Shown here: one piece after another, positions 43,328 through 53,670 of the stretch
Layout of the letters: every line of letters starts with the position of its first letter
How positions within the stretch are numbered: the stretch's first letter is position 1
NCBI RefSeq assembly: GCF_024582815.1
Contig: NZ_CP102099.1
Coordinates: forward strand, 62,001 to 126,000
Reading direction: 5' to 3'
Source of the DNA: Acinetobacter colistiniresistens
Lineage (GTDB): Bacteria > Pseudomonadota > Gammaproteobacteria > Pseudomonadales > Moraxellaceae
Length of the DNA: 64,000 nt
The notes under the pieces: generated by a model
Seen by the model: the letters and a program-made list of their open reading frames with translations, nothing else
Told to the model about the DNA's origin: nothing
Databases searched by the model: none
Made by a program: the position numbers and the translations under genes

Positions 43328-46072
43328 TTATGCAGCAATCAAATTGCGTAGCACATAATGCAAAATGCCACCTGCTTTAAAATATTCCACCTCATTCAAG
43401 GTATCAATACGACATAACACTTTAAACTGGTCTTGACTGCCATCTTCTCGTAGCACCTCAACATCCAGCGTCTGATGTGGCTGAATATCATCAGATAGCC
43501 CATAAATCGAAAGCACTTCACGCCCAGTCAGATTTAAGGATTGACGGGTTTGACCCTCCACAAACTGTAAGGGCAATACTCCCATACCAACCAGATTCGA
43601 ACGATGAATCCGTTCAAAACTTTCGGCAATGACGGCTTTGATACCCAATAAATTGGTGCCTTTTGCCGCCCAGTCCCGTGACGAACCCGTACCATACTCC
43701 TTACCCGCAATAATCACTAATGGCGTTTGCTGTTGCTGATAAAGCATGGATGCATCGTAAATCGCTAGCTTTTCACCTGTTGGGATGAAGATGGTATTGC
43801 CCCCCTCTTCACCATCCAGCATTTCATTCTTGATGCGGATATTGGCAAACGTCCCGCGCATCATCACTTCATGATTACCGCGTCGAGAACCATAAGAGTT
43901 GAAGTCTTTGGGTTCAACCCCTTGCTGCTGTAGATAACGCCCAGCAGGACTGTCTTTCTTGATGTTTCCTGCTGGAGAGATATGATCGGTGGTGACCGAA
44001 TCTCCCAATACCGCCAAGATTCGTGCTTGTTCAATATTGTTAATTGCTTTAGGGGGTTGATTAATTTCTTCAAAAAATGGTGGGTGACGAATATAGGTCG
44101 AGTTGTCTTGCCATGCATAGGTCTGGCTTTGCGGAATCTGGATCGCTTGCCAAGCTGCATCTCCATCAAACACCGCTGCATATTCCTTATGGAACATGTC
44201 GGTATTGACCTTCTGCAAGACTTGATCAATTTCAAGCTGGCTTGGCCAAATGTCTTTCAAATAGATATCTTGCCCAGTTTGATCTTGTCCGATCGGCTGG
44301 GTGGTTAAATCGGTCCGAATATTCCCTGCCAGACCATAGGCCACCACAAGCGGTGGTGAAGCCAGCCAGTTGGTTTTCACTAAAGGATGAACACGCCCTT
44401 CAAAGTTACGGTTGCCTGAAAGCACCGAAGCCACATTCAGATCATGACACTGAATCGCTTCCTCAATCGGTTCAGGTAAAGGTCCAGAGTTACCAATACA
44501 GGTGGTACAACCATAACCGACCAAGTTATAACCCAACTCATCCAAGTACGGCGTTAAACCTGCTGCTGCCAGATAATCAGTCACCACTTTGGAACCTGGT
44601 GCCAGTGAGCTTTTCACCCAAGGTTTACGTTGCAAGCCTTTTTCAATGGCTTTTTTGGCCAGCAGCCCCGCCGCCAACATCACACTTGGATTCGAGGTAT
44701 TGGTACATGAGGTAATCGCGGAAATCACCACATCGCCGTCATTCAGGGGATATGATTTTCCGTCGATGGTACAAGCAGGTTGTTCATGGGCTAAATTGGC
44801 TTTTTGTGCACCGCCCCCACCTTCATTTTCCAAGCGCTCCTTCGCTTCTTTGGCGGGTTTAAGATTCAGTTCCATCAACGCATTAAAGGTTTTCGGAACA
44901 TCGCCCAACAAAACCCGATCTTGTGGACGCTTTGGTCCTGCCAGACTGGCTTGTACCGTACTCATATCCAAGCTGAGCGTATCAGTAAAAATTGGCTCAT
45001 CACCGGTATGACGCCATAAGCCTTGCTCTTTACTATAAGCTTCGACCAAATCGATACGGTCTTGTTTGCGTCCCGTCAATGCCAAATAACCCAGCGTCAC
45101 CTCATCAATCGGGAAGAACCCACAGGTCGCGCCATATTCTGGGGCCATATTGGCAATGGTGGCACGATCGGCCAAAGGTAAATCGGCCAGGCCATCACCA
45201 TAGAACTCAACAAATTTTCCAACCACACCTTTTTGACGCAGCATCTGGGTAATGGTTAAAACCAAATCCGTGGCGGTAATGCCTTCCTTTAATTTGCCTG
45301 TCAGTTTGAAACCAATCACTTCTGGAATCAGCATCGATACAGGTTGTCCTAGCATCGCTGCCTCCGCCTCAATCCCGCCGACACCCCAACCAAGCACGCC
45401 CAGTCCATTGATCATGGTGGTATGTGAATCTGTCCCCACCAAGGTATCTGGAAAGGCAAAAACCTGACCTTCATCACCACCTAACCAGACGGCTTGCGCT
45501 AAATATTCTAAATTGACTTGGTGGCAAATCCCTGTACCCGGTGGCACTACACTAAAGTTGTTAAAAGCAGATTGTCCCCAACGAAGGAATTGATAGCGTT
45601 CACCATTCCGCTGCATTTCGATTTCAACGTTTTCTGCAAAAGCATCGTCATCGGCAAAATGATCGACCATCACCGAGTGGTCAATCACCAAATCCACTGG
45701 AGATAAAGGGTTAATCAGGTTGGGATCACCACCTGCCTGTGCCATCGCAGCACGCATCGCAGCCAGATCCACCACCGCAGGAACACCCGTGAAATCCTGC
45801 ATCAGTACCCGTGCCGGTCGATATTGAATTTCTTGATCTGAACGTTTACTTTTCTGCCAATCGACCAGTGCTTGAATATGTTCTACTTTTACACTTTTTT
45901 GGTCTTCAAAACGGAGTAAATTTTCTAGCAAAACCTTTAAAGACTTCGGTAATCGTTCAATATTACCGAGTGTTTGAGCCGCTCGCGCCAAGCTAAAGAT
46001 TTGATAAGAGGTCGAACCGACGCTGAGTGTTTGTAATGCATTGAAACTATTGATTTTGCTATATCTGGCCAT
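43328..46072 (-). CDS. acnA: Aconitate hydratase AcnA
   Basis: [4Fe-4S] enzyme of the TCA/glyoxylate cycles converting citrate to isocitrate; apo-forms of this class can bind mRNA. It has 914 residues, as expected for the IRP1-like AcnA type. Key segments are [56 protein letters not shown] and [19 protein letters not shown] (first cluster Cys). [15 protein letters not shown] supplies the other two Cys. The swivel domain has [20 protein letters not shown] and [16 protein letters not shown]. Monocistronic, with its own terminator. Confidence 0.97.
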   Translation of the reverse strand: MARYSKINSFNALQTLSVGSTSYQIFSLARAAQTLGNIERLPKSLKVLLENLLRFEDQKSVKVEHIQALVDWQKSKRSDQEIQYRPARVLMQDFTGVPAVVDLAAMRAAMAQAGGDPNLINPLSPVDLVIDHSVMVDHFADDDAFAENVEIEMQRNGERYQFLRWGQSAFNNFSVVPPGTGICHQVNLEYLAQAVWLGGDEGQVFAFPDTLVGTDSHTTMINGLGVLGWGVGGIEAEAAMLGQPVSMLIPEVIGFKLTGKLKEGITATDLVLTITQMLRQKGVVGKFVEFYGDGLADLPLADRATIANMAPEYGATCGFFPIDEVTLGYLALTGRKQDRIDLVEAYSKEQGLWRHTGDEPIFTDTLSLDMSTVQASLAGPKRPQDRVLLGDVPKTFNALMELNLKPAKEAKERLENEGGGGAQKANLAHEQPACTIDGKSYPLNDGDVVISAITSCTNTSNPSVMLAAGLLAKKAIEKGLQRKPWVKSSLAPGSKVVTDYLAAAGLTPYLDELGYNLVGYGCTTCIGNSGPLPEPIEEAIQCHDLNVASVLSGNRNFEGRVHPLVKTNWLASPPLVVAYGLAGNIRTDLTTQPIGQDQTGQDIYLKDIWPSQLEIDQVLQKVNTDMFHKEYAAVFDGDAAWQAIQIPQSQTYAWQDNSTYIRHPPFFEEINQPPKAINNIEQARILAVLGDSVTTDHISPAGNIKKDSPAGRYLQQQGVEPKDFNSYGSRRGNHEVMMRGTFANIRIKNEMLDGEEGGNTIFIPTGEKLAIYDASMLYQQQQTPLVIIAGKEYGTGSSRDWAAKGTNLLGIKAVIAESFERIHRSNLVGMGVLPLQFVEGQTRQSLNLTGREVLSIYGLSDDIQPHQTLDVEVLREDGSQDQFKVLCRIDTLNEVEYFKAGGILHYVLRNLIAA

Positions 46073-46198
46073 AAGGTTGCCCTCCCAGTATTGGCTGATG
46101 TGATTATTATGAAATTGTTCTTTTAATGTACCCCTGTTTAGAAAAGCATGTGTTCCCTTTTAGTATCTTATTTTTAACAAGATTATTTGCTTATTCTC

Positions 46199-47014
46199 TT
46201 AAAATTTAAGTTGTAGCGCTGCCAATGAATTGTGCCAGAGTTGTGCGGCAAGCTGAAGCTTAGGCTGGTCAAGGGTCTGGGCCAAACGCTCCAGAACATA
46301 AGGTAAATTAACTGGGGTATTGCGGGTACGATGCTCGGTCGAAGTTTGGCAACACAGCGGTGTCATATCTGGACAATCGGTTTCGATCACCAAGTTTTCA
46401 CTGCCTATCGCTTGTACCACTTGATGCAGTTTTTTGGCATTCGGATTGGTAATTTGTCCTGTTACCCCAATTTTAAAACCCAGTTTCACTAAGGCTTTGG
46501 CTTCTTCCACGCCACCACTAAAGGCATGAGCGATGCCCCCTAATTTGAATTTTTGTGCTTTTAAAATCGCAATGCTTTCTGCATGTGCTTTACGGATATG
46601 TAACAGCACTGGTTTTTGATATTGTGTTGCCAATGCCAATTGTTCAATAAAATAATGCTGCTGCTTTGCAAATAGTTCGGGCTGTTTATGCTGTTTTAAA
46701 AAGGTATCCAGCCCAATTTCACCCACTGCCACACAATCATGCTGCTGTAACACCTGCTCAAGTCGCTGTAAATGTTCGGTTTGGTGTTGCTCAATATAGA
46801 AAGGATGTAAACCCGGGGCCAGATAAGATCGCGGCACATTTTCCCAAGCGAGTAATTGTTGATGAGTCTGAATCAATTCATCAAATCGTGATTCCAGAAA
46901 ACCGATTAACACCAACGCTTCGACCCCCACCCGTTTTGCTTGCTCAGCCAGATGTTGCCGATCATGATCGAAATCGGCAACATCAAAATGGGTATGGGTA
47001 TCAAACAGTTGCAT
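46199..47014 (-). CDS. TatD-family metal-dependent DNase
   Basis: A 271-residue TIM-barrel hydrolase. FDTHTHFDVADFD gives the first metal histidines. VAVGEIGLDTFLK has the glutamate and aspartate ligand strand. KPVLLHIRKAHAES has the conserved His and GGIAHAFSGGVEEA the next His. VIETDCPDMTPL supplies the late aspartate. Homologues are 3'-5' exonucleases/DNases, some involved in repair of peroxide damage. Its ATG overlaps the stop of the upstream lipoprotein gene (TAATG), so it is translationally coupled and the last gene of its operon. Confidence 0.9.
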   Translation of the reverse strand: MQLFDTHTHFDVADFDHDRQHLAEQAKRVGVEALVLIGFLESRFDELIQTHQQLLAWENVPRSYLAPGLHPFYIEQHQTEHLQRLEQVLQQHDCVAVGEIGLDTFLKQHKQPELFAKQQHYFIEQLALATQYQKPVLLHIRKAHAESIAILKAQKFKLGGIAHAFSGGVEEAKALVKLGFKIGVTGQITNPNAKKLHQVVQAIGSENLVIETDCPDMTPLCCQTSTEHRTRNTPVNLPYVLERLAQTLDQPKLQLAAQLWHNSLAALQLKF

Positions 47015-47928
47015 TAGCTTTGACTTGGCGTACTTGCAGCGGGTGTAGAGGCTGCTGGCGGATCAATTTTTGGTAAATATTCAGGTTTTAACACGCCTTG
47101 TAACTCACTGAATGGAATCACCAAACGAGGCAAACCAACCACATACGGGCCAATCTCATATTCACCATATTGTAAAATCAGGCCTTGTTCCCCCAATAGG
47201 AAATTATCGGTGACTTGAAATGGCCATGCCTGTTCATATTCCTTCGGATCTGTTGCCAGTTTGGAATCAACAATCCAGGTTTTAAAGGCTTCATGTGCCA
47301 GTTTGTCTAAAGTGGCTTTTTGCTTAGGTAACAATAAATCATGTAATTGCACCTGCTTCTGAGTGGTCAGATCAAAGTTGTAATAGCGTTGTGAGGTCGC
47401 GCCATGTGCTCCCCCCAAGTAACTGCTGCTATTCAACACAACCGTCGCCAAAGTTCCTTTCGGTCGTAAAATCTTGGGCTTGATCATCAAGCTAATCTGA
47501 TGACTACTACTGAGCGCCTTTAACTCTTCATCTATTTTCACAAAGGCATTGGCATAAGCTTGTGCCTGAGCATCTAGACTTGATTTGTCCTCGGCAGTTT
47601 TAGGTGTAGAAGCGGCAGACGTGTCCGCATCCACCACATCTAAAATCTTGCTCAGTTGCTCAAGAATTTGCTGATCCAGTAATTGATCAATAAAAGGGAA
47701 ATTACTTTGTAATCGCTCAACGGTAAAATCTGGACAACTATTACCTTTGCACTCAGGTAAATTCACCTGTAACTTCACCGTTTCACCGCGTAAAACTGGC
47801 TCGGCGGGTTGATGTACTGCAGGAGGATCTGTCGGTTTATCCTGTGATTCTTTCGGCTCTGATTTCGGCTGGCAAGCGGCAAGCAAAATTGCACAAGCAA
47901 GAACGCTATATTTAAAAATTGTTTTCAT
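47014..47928 (-). CDS. DUF3298/RsiV-like lipoprotein
   Basis: A 304-residue lipoprotein. The signal peptide MKTIFKYSVLACAILLAAC has the lipobox LAAC with Cys19, so it is anchored in a membrane of the envelope. After a proline- and lysine-rich linker, the folded part resembles DUF3298/DUF4163: a strand-rich region with SSYLGGAHGATSQRYYNFDL, TQKQVQLHDLLLPKQKATLD, and IGPYVVGLPRLVIPFSELQG near the C-terminus. The family includes the RsiV ectodomain that binds lysozyme, but a role for this protein is unknown. It is paralogous in layout to the next gene upstream and directly coupled to the TatD gene. Confidence 0.82.
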   Translation of the reverse strand: MKTIFKYSVLACAILLAACQPKSEPKESQDKPTDPPAVHQPAEPVLRGETVKLQVNLPECKGNSCPDFTVERLQSNFPFIDQLLDQQILEQLSKILDVVDADTSAASTPKTAEDKSSLDAQAQAYANAFVKIDEELKALSSSHQISLMIKPKILRPKGTLATVVLNSSSYLGGAHGATSQRYYNFDLTTQKQVQLHDLLLPKQKATLDKLAHEAFKTWIVDSKLATDPKEYEQAWPFQVTDNFLLGEQGLILQYGEYEIGPYVVGLPRLVIPFSELQGVLKPEYLPKIDPPAASTPAASTPSQS

Positions 47929-48036
47929 TTAAAACCTATCAGCATTGTTATTACACAGGATTTTTAAATGCTATCGAACTTATCGTAAAACCGCTACCAG
48001 CACATGCAATTTCTATACGAAACTCGAGCAAGTAAA

Positions 48037-48861
48037 TCAAAACATTTTTTGATAGATTTCAGGTTGCAGCATCTGTTTGCTTTGTTCAGTCGTGAGGTAG
48101 ATATCCAGTTGAGGTGCATCTTTACTAATCTCATTGGCCCGGTAGTGTAATCCTATCCCTTCACCATCAAAGAACCAATCCGCCTGTCCCCAATACAGTT
48201 TTTTCGCGACTTGTTTTTTGACTTCTGCCGATTGTTTCTCGACCCATGTTTGATAGTGGGTTTGAATAATCTGGTTTAAAGCATTTTGCTGATTTTTCTG
48301 AATCACATCCAGAATACTGACACTTTTTTGTAATTTACGATCGGCTACAAAGAAATAAAAACGATCTTTCACCGCGATATCTTCCTGTTGCGTATCTACT
48401 CCGACTTGCAGCAACACATATTGATTACGCTGTGAAGCAATACGCGTGCTGAGATGCAGCTCATAAGCTTTATTCTTGGAATATTTATCCTGCCATTCAT
48501 CCGACTTCTTTACATAGGCATTCACGGCTTGCTGTAAGGTTAAATTCTTGTTCTGCTCGATTTGTTGTTGAATCACATTGGCCTGATTTTTGGCAATCCA
48601 CGCATTGAGCCAGTCATCTTGAGTTTTGATGGTTTGAATATCGACATCAATACAGTTCTTCTTTTCACAGAATGGCAAGGCATAATCGGCCTTGGCTTCT
48701 TTCATATTTAAGTAAGGTAGGACTTCAGCTTTTTCGACTGGTGCCGCAGTCTGTTTGCTTTCGGCGGTATCGGCCTTATTTTTATCTGGATGATCACATG
48801 CGGTTAAAGCCATTATGCCAATCATCATAATGACAGCTAAAAGTGGTTTTAAAGTGTTCAT
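48037..48861 (-). CDS. RsiV/DUF3298-like lipoprotein paralogue
   Basis: A 274-residue lipoprotein starting at ATG 48861 behind AAGGAT; a TTG 10 codons upstream is a weaker start. The signal peptide MNTLKPLLAVIMMIGIMALTAC carries the lipobox LTAC. The mature part shares layout with the neighbouring lipoprotein: a paired-cysteine segment FCEKKNCIDVDIQTIKTQDD, SKNKAYELHLSTRIASQRNQ, a strand-rich middle and a final PQLDIYLTTEQSKQML. The two genes probably arose by duplication. The short CxxxxC also occurs in the neighbour (ECKGNSCPDF), possibly a disulfide. Function is unknown. Confidence 0.8.
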   Translation of the reverse strand: MNTLKPLLAVIMMIGIMALTACDHPDKNKADTAESKQTAAPVEKAEVLPYLNMKEAKADYALPFCEKKNCIDVDIQTIKTQDDWLNAWIAKNQANVIQQQIEQNKNLTLQQAVNAYVKKSDEWQDKYSKNKAYELHLSTRIASQRNQYVLLQVGVDTQQEDIAVKDRFYFFVADRKLQKSVSILDVIQKNQQNALNQIIQTHYQTWVEKQSAEVKKQVAKKLYWGQADWFFDGEGIGLHYRANEISKDAPQLDIYLTTEQSKQMLQPEIYQKMF

Positions 48862-48891
48862 TGTATCATCCTTTATTTTAATCCCTCCCAA

Positions 48892-48975
48892 CCTCCCTTT
48901 ATAAAAGGGAGGAGCATCACGAATCTAAATAGTTATAGAACTCGTGAAAAAGTCCCTCTTACATAAAGAGAGACT
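48892..48975. terminator. Two hairpins between prfC and the lipoprotein gene
   Basis: CCTCCCTTT (48892-48900) pairs with AAAGGGAGG (48904-48912). AGTCCCTCTT (48951-48960) pairs with AAGAGAGACT (48966-48975) with one mismatch. Both contain CCCTC/GAGGG-like sequence. The second, 11 bp after the prfC stop, may end prfC transcription. The pair also looks like a repetitive intergenic element. Confidence 0.55.
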
Positions 48976-48985
48976 TAGGGAGATT

Positions 48986-50575
48986 CTAGTGTTCTCGTGT
49001 GTTACGGAACTGAATGTCTGGCCAGCGTTCTTGCATTAACTGCAAGTTTACACGACTTGGTGCCAGATAAGTCAGATGACCACCGCCATCCACTGAAAGC
49101 TGGTCATGTGCTTTTTTCTTAAATTCATTCAGAATTTTGTCATCATCACAATGCACCCAGCGCACGGTATGTACACTGACTGGTTCATAAAGACAATCGA
49201 CCTTATATTCTTCTTTTAAGCGGTAAGCCACCACATCAAACTGTAACACACCGACCGCGCCGACAATCAGGTCATTACTGATTTGTGGCATAAACACTTG
49301 GGTTGCACCTTCTTCAGACAACTCTTTCAAACCTTTTTGCAATTGCTTGGATTTCAAAGGATCTTTTAAGCGGACACGGCGGAACATTTCAGGGGCAAAG
49401 TGTGGAATCCCTGTGAAATGCAGATCTTCACCACTGGTAAAGGTATCTCCAATCTGAATGGTTCCGTGGTTATGCAAACCAATGATATCGCCTGGCCAAG
49501 CTTCTTCCAGATGCTCACGCTCACCTGCAAGGAAGGTTAATGCATCACTGATACGCACATCTTTACCAATACGCACATGATTCATTTTCAAGCCTTTTTC
49601 ATATTTACCTGAGCAAATACGCATAAAGGCAATACGGTCACGATGCTTTGGATCCATATTGGCTTGAATCTTGAAAACAAAGCCTGTAAAGCCTTCTTCA
49701 TTGGCTTCAACAATACGTTCTTGTGTTGGATGTGCTTTCGGCTCTGGCGCCCAGTTGATAAAGGTATCCAGAACATGATCCACCGCAAAGTTACCTAACG
49801 CTGTACCAAACAATACTGGGGTTTGTTTACCTTGCAAGAAGAGCTCACGGTCGAGTGGCTCATTGGCCATTTGTACCAATTCAAGTGATTCTTCAAATGA
49901 AGACCACGCCAACTCACCGACTTTTTCACGAATATCAGCATGGTCATAGCCATCACGTACTTCGATATCGGTAATGGTTGAACCAAAACCTGCTTTATAA
50001 ACATAAAGTTTATTTTCAAGCAGGTTATACACACCGGCAAAGTCACGTCCCATTCCCAACGGCCATGTAATCGGTACACAACGGATGTTCAAGACATTTT
50101 CAATTTCGTCGAGTAACTCTAAAGGCTCACGGATTTCACGGTCCATTTTGTTGACGAATGAAATGATCGGCGTGTCGCGCATACGACACACTTCCATCAA
50201 TTTAATGGTTCGTTCTTCGACACCTTTTGCCCCATCGATCACCATCAAGGCGGAGTCAACGGCAGTCAGGGTACGATAGGTATCTTCCGAGAAGTCTTCA
50301 TGTCCCGGAGTATCGAGTAAGTTAATGGTGTGCTTTTTATAAGGGAACTGCATCACCGACGTGGTAATCGAGATGCCACGTTCTTTTTCCATTTCCATCC
50401 AGTCTGATGTTGCTGAACGGTCAGACTTACGGCTTTTAACCATCCCCGCAACCTGAATCGCCTTCCCCCATAACAACAGTTTTTCTGTCATGGTGGTCTT
50501 ACCCGCATCGGGGTGGGAAATAATCGCAAAGGTGCGACGCTGGGCAACCTGTGCCGCTAACTCATCTTTAAACAT
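48986..50575 (-). CDS. prfC: Peptide chain release factor 3
   Basis: Translational GTPase that recycles RF1/RF2 after termination. It has 529 residues. The G1 motif [18 protein letters not shown] is at about 17-34. [12 protein letters not shown] is the switch I region. G3 is [15 protein letters not shown]4 FVNKMDRE. The later domains read [20 protein letters not shown] and [19 protein letters not shown]. It is complete. The upstream promoter region contains a 71-bp element that recurs in the dusA island. Confidence 0.97.
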   Translation of the reverse strand: MFKDELAAQVAQRRTFAIISHPDAGKTTMTEKLLLWGKAIQVAGMVKSRKSDRSATSDWMEMEKERGISITTSVMQFPYKKHTINLLDTPGHEDFSEDTYRTLTAVDSALMVIDGAKGVEERTIKLMEVCRMRDTPIISFVNKMDREIREPLELLDEIENVLNIRCVPITWPLGMGRDFAGVYNLLENKLYVYKAGFGSTITDIEVRDGYDHADIREKVGELAWSSFEESLELVQMANEPLDRELFLQGKQTPVLFGTALGNFAVDHVLDTFINWAPEPKAHPTQERIVEANEEGFTGFVFKIQANMDPKHRDRIAFMRICSGKYEKGLKMNHVRIGKDVRISDALTFLAGEREHLEEAWPGDIIGLHNHGTIQIGDTFTSGEDLHFTGIPHFAPEMFRRVRLKDPLKSKQLQKGLKELSEEGATQVFMPQISNDLIVGAVGVLQFDVVAYRLKEEYKVDCLYEPVSVHTVRWVHCDDDKILNEFKKKAHDQLSVDGGGHLTYLAPSRVNLQLMQERWPDIQFRNTREH

Positions 50576-50650
50576 GCTAAAAATCTACAATTTGTGCACC
50601 CACCTGTATCTGCAAACGATGGCAAGAACAGAGGGCATGCGAAAGAATTT

Positions 50651-50721
50651 AAAATTGGCGCAATTGTAGCAGATTTACAGAACATATTGATCGATTGTTG
50701 ATATGTCTTAAGTTATCCACA
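50651..50721. repeat. 71-bp element upstream of prfC (second copy in the island)
   Basis: Aligns with 14993-15062 at roughly 80% identity with a 1-bp gap. On the minus strand it includes TGCTACAAT, a good extended -10 for prfC, and at its far end TTATCCACA, which matches a DnaA-box consensus. Confidence 0.65.
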
Positions 50722-51023
50722 AAAGAAAACTTTTTTGCACAACAAGACCTGCTAACGAAATCAAAGCGCGTGAAAAAATGATTCGATTTGATCCAACTTG
50801 GCTAGGCAGTGGCGAGATTTTCTCGGTCTATTTATAGCGACATTCCCTTGAGACAAGCTTTTGAGCCGCCTTCTTGATAGCTCACAATAATGCACAAGCT
50901 CAAACATGAATTTCATTCACTTTGGACTTAGATTAAATCATTTTTATTCAGCTAATGATTACGGTATAAATCACTCTATACAGAAATTCCGATTTATCTC
51001 AGAAATTAGGGTGGCAGATTAAA

Positions 51024-52037
51024 ATGAGTAAAGCATTTAATTTTACGATCAAGAGTATTCGTTTTGACGAGAACTATCAGCCTTCAAACAATACCCGTAT
51101 CACAACCAACTTTGCCAATTTGGCTCGTGGTCAAAGCCGCCAAGAAAATCTGCGTAATACCCTAAAAATGATCGACAATCGTTTCAATAGCTTAGCGCAT
51201 TGGGATAATCCAGCCGCTGACCGCTATGCGGTCGAACTTGAGATTATTTCTGTAGAGATGAATATTGATGCTGGCAGCACGAGCAATGCATTGCCTTTAA
51301 TTGAAATTTTAAAAACCAGTATTGTTGATCACAAAACCAATCAACGTATTGAAGGCATTGTGGGCAACAACTTCTCTTCTTATGTGCGTGACTATGATTT
51401 CAGTGTGTTATTGCTTGATCATAATAAAAATCAGTCGGGATTCAGCACACCAGAGAATTTTGGCGACTTGCATGGCAATCTATTCAAGAGTTTTGTCAAT
51501 TCAGAGACCTATCAGCAACACTTTAAAAAACAGCCCGTAATCTGTCTCAGTGTTTCGAGCAGTAAGGTCTATCAGCGTACTGCCAATCAACATCCAGTCT
51601 TGGGTGTGGAATATGAGCAAGATGAATATTCATTAACGGATGAGTATTTCCAGAAAATGGGCTTAAAGGTGCGTTATTTCATGCCGCCAAACAGTGTTGC
51701 GCCGTTGGCTTTCTATTTCTCTGGTGATTTGCTTCGCGATTACACCAATCTGGAATTGATCAGCACCATCAGCACCATGGAAAGCTTCCAGAAAATCTAT
51801 CGCCCTGAAATTTATAATGCCAATTCAGCGGCCGGAAAATCGTATCAACCGAGTTTGAAGCATCAAGACTACTCACTGACTCGCATTGTCTATGACCGAG
51901 AAGAACGTAGTCGTTTGGCGATTGAGCAAGGGAAGTTTGTTGAAGAACAATTCATTAAGCCTTACCAAGCCATTCTGGAACAGTGGTCTGACCGCTACTC
52001 TGAAAAAAGCGACTCGCAAACAAATTACGTACACTAA
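51024..52037 (+). CDS. mesX: MesX (DUF1852), partner of methionine synthase MesD
   Basis: A 337-residue DUF1852 protein. It starts FNFTIKSIRFDENYQPSNNT and contains NTLKMIDNRFNSLAHWDNP and RYAVELEIISVEMNIDAG. Later segments are GEIVGNNFSSYVRDYDF-like (IEGIVGNNFSSYVRDYDFSV) and LKVRYFMPPNSVAPLAFYFS. In Acinetobacter baylyi, DUF1852 proteins (MesX) are needed for the oxygen-dependent, folate-independent methionine synthase MesD. The mesD gene follows 24 bp downstream and a flavin reductase gene comes next, so the operon gives context for a flavin/oxygen-linked methyl transfer. The methyl donor is not known to me. Confidence 0.9.
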   Translation: MSKAFNFTIKSIRFDENYQPSNNTRITTNFANLARGQSRQENLRNTLKMIDNRFNSLAHWDNPAADRYAVELEIISVEMNIDAGSTSNALPLIEILKTSIVDHKTNQRIEGIVGNNFSSYVRDYDFSVLLLDHNKNQSGFSTPENFGDLHGNLFKSFVNSETYQQHFKKQPVICLSVSSSKVYQRTANQHPVLGVEYEQDEYSLTDEYFQKMGLKVRYFMPPNSVAPLAFYFSGDLLRDYTNLELISTISTMESFQKIYRPEIYNANSAAGKSYQPSLKHQDYSLTRIVYDREERSRLAIEQGKFVEEQFIKPYQAILEQWSDRYSEKSDSQTNYVH

Positions 52038-52061
52038 TTTATTGAAAATATAAGGTTATTA

Positions 52062-53087
52062 ATGATGAAAAGATTATTACCAACATCGACTGCGGGCAGC
52101 TTACCAAAACCGTCTTGGCTGGCAGAACCTGAAAAGCTTTGGTCACCATGGAAATTGCAAGAGCAAGGCTTGATTGAAGGCAAACAGGATGCATTACGTT
52201 TGTCTTTGCATGAGCAGCAAGTGGCAGGCATTGATATTGTCAGCGATGGCGAGCAAACTCGTCAGCATTTTGTGACGACATTTATTGAACACCTTACCGG
52301 TGTTGATTTTGAGAAGCGCGAAACTGTACGCATCCGTAATCGTTATGATGCCAGTGTACCAACTGTTGTGGGTGCAGTATCACGTCAAAAGCCTGTGTTT
52401 GTTGAAGATGCCAAGTTTTTACGTCAGCAAACCAATCAACCGATTAAATGGGCGTTGCCAGGCCCGATGACCATGATTGATACGCTGTATGATGCGCATT
52501 ATAAAAGTCGTGAAAAACTGGCATGGGAATTTGCCAAAATCCTGAATGAAGAAGCCAAAGAATTAGAAGCAGCGGGTGTGGATATCATTCAGTTCGATGA
52601 GCCTGCCTTTAATGTGTTCTTTGATGAAGTGAATGACTGGGGTGTTGCAACCTTGGAACGTGCACTGGAAGGACTGAAATGTGAAACTGCGGTGCATATT
52701 TGTTATGGTTACGGCATCAAAGCCAATACCGACTGGAAAAAGACCCTCGGTTCAGAATGGCGTCAATATGAAGAAGCTTTTCCAAAGCTACAGCAGTCAA
52801 AAATTGATATCATCTCACTCGAATGCCACAACTCACGTGTGCCAATGGATTTGATTGAGCTGATTCGTGGCAAGAAAGTGATGGTGGGTGCAATTGACGT
52901 AGCAAGCAATACCGTTGAAACGCCAGAAGAAGTGGCAAATACACTACGTAAGGCACTTCAATTTGTGGATGCGGATAAGCTCTATCCATCAACCAACTGT
53001 GGTATGGCGCCTTTAGCGCGTGATATTGCGCGTGGCAAACTGAATGCATTAAGTGCAGGTGCAGACATTGTTCGTCGAGAACTCTAA
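52062..53087 (+). CDS. mesD: Core MetE-like methionine synthase MesD
   Basis: A 341-residue protein equal to only the C-terminal catalytic domain of cobalamin-independent methionine synthase. Zinc ligands are visible: H212 and C214 in VHICYGYG, E254 in SLECHNS and C313 in STNCGMAP. LPTSTAGSLPKPSWLAEP is the N-terminus and IIQFDEPAFNVFFDEV a substrate-side motif. The normal MetE N-terminal folate-binding half is absent, and the gene follows mesX (DUF1852), which marks the MesD subfamily. It methylates homocysteine to methionine with a donor other than polyglutamyl-methyl-THF. ATG 52062 has TAAGG upstream. Confidence 0.92.
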   Translation: MMKRLLPTSTAGSLPKPSWLAEPEKLWSPWKLQEQGLIEGKQDALRLSLHEQQVAGIDIVSDGEQTRQHFVTTFIEHLTGVDFEKRETVRIRNRYDASVPTVVGAVSRQKPVFVEDAKFLRQQTNQPIKWALPGPMTMIDTLYDAHYKSREKLAWEFAKILNEEAKELEAAGVDIIQFDEPAFNVFFDEVNDWGVATLERALEGLKCETAVHICYGYGIKANTDWKKTLGSEWRQYEEAFPKLQQSKIDIISLECHNSRVPMDLIELIRGKKVMVGAIDVASNTVETPEEVANTLRKALQFVDADKLYPSTNCGMAPLARDIARGKLNALSAGADIVRREL

Positions 53088-53178
53088 GCCCTGTACGCAC
53101 TGATCGTGTATGGAGTAAAGGGTGACACTTGCTCGCCCTTCTTCTCCCAATATTCAGGTTTAATTGAGGAATAAAGTG

Positions 53179-53670
53179 ATGGTTGAAGCAACAGACTTTA
53201 GAGATGCAATGTCTTTATTAACCAGTGCAGTCAGTGTGATTACCACGACAGGCATGTCTGGTCGTTATGGCTTTACTGCATCTGCTGTATGTAGCGTCAC
53301 TGATACCCCTCCGACCTTATTGGTCTGCATGAATAAAGCATCAAGTTCGCATGTGCATTTTGTCGACAATAAAATCCTCAGCGTGAATGTGTTAAGTGCC
53401 CAGCATCAGCATATTTCTAAAGCGTTCTCATCGAAACTGAGTCCAGAAGAGCGCTTTAAACATGGCGTGTGGTCAGAGCTAGAAACCGGTGCACCTATTT
53501 TGGAGGATGCCTTGGTAAATTTCGATTGCGAGATTGAGCAGATTCAGGAAGTGGGAACGCATACGATTTTTATTTGTCGTATCGTCGCAATTCAGCAGAG
53601 TGAACATGAGCATAGTCTGGTGTATTTTAATCGTGCCTATCATCATGTCGGGCAGACGGAAACCGTTTAA
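53179..53670 (+). CDS. Flavin reductase-like protein of the mesX-mesD operon
   Basis: Flavin reductase (HpaC/DIM6-type FMN-binding split barrel), about 163 residues. Signature segments are DFRDAMSLLTSAVSVITTTG, GRYGFTASAVCSVTDTPPTL and LLVCMNKASSSH, then LSVNVLSAQHQHISKAFSSK and FDCEIEQIQEVGTHTIFICR. It supplies reduced FMN/FAD to a partner. ATG 53179 is chosen, 8 bp after GAGGA; GTG 53176 is possible. It lies 91 bp after mesD on the same strand. Because MesD/MesX activity depends on oxygen, a reductase for reduced flavin fits a two-component system; this link is inference. The stop overlaps the convergent gene by 4 bp. Confidence 0.88.
   Translation: MVEATDFRDAMSLLTSAVSVITTTGMSGRYGFTASAVCSVTDTPPTLLVCMNKASSSHVHFVDNKILSVNVLSAQHQHISKAFSSKLSPEERFKHGVWSELETGAPILEDALVNFDCEIEQIQEVGTHTIFICRIVAIQQSEHEHSLVYFNRAYHHVGQTETV

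Noticed and set aside
43864..45996. Plus- and minus-strand ORFs inside acnA
   Set aside because: acnA is intact with all motifs in one frame; the others have no start signals or family features.
50700..50721. Chromosomal replication origin suggested by TTATCCACA
   Set aside because: It is a single DnaA-like box, without dnaA/dnaN genes, an AT-rich unwinding element or further boxes.
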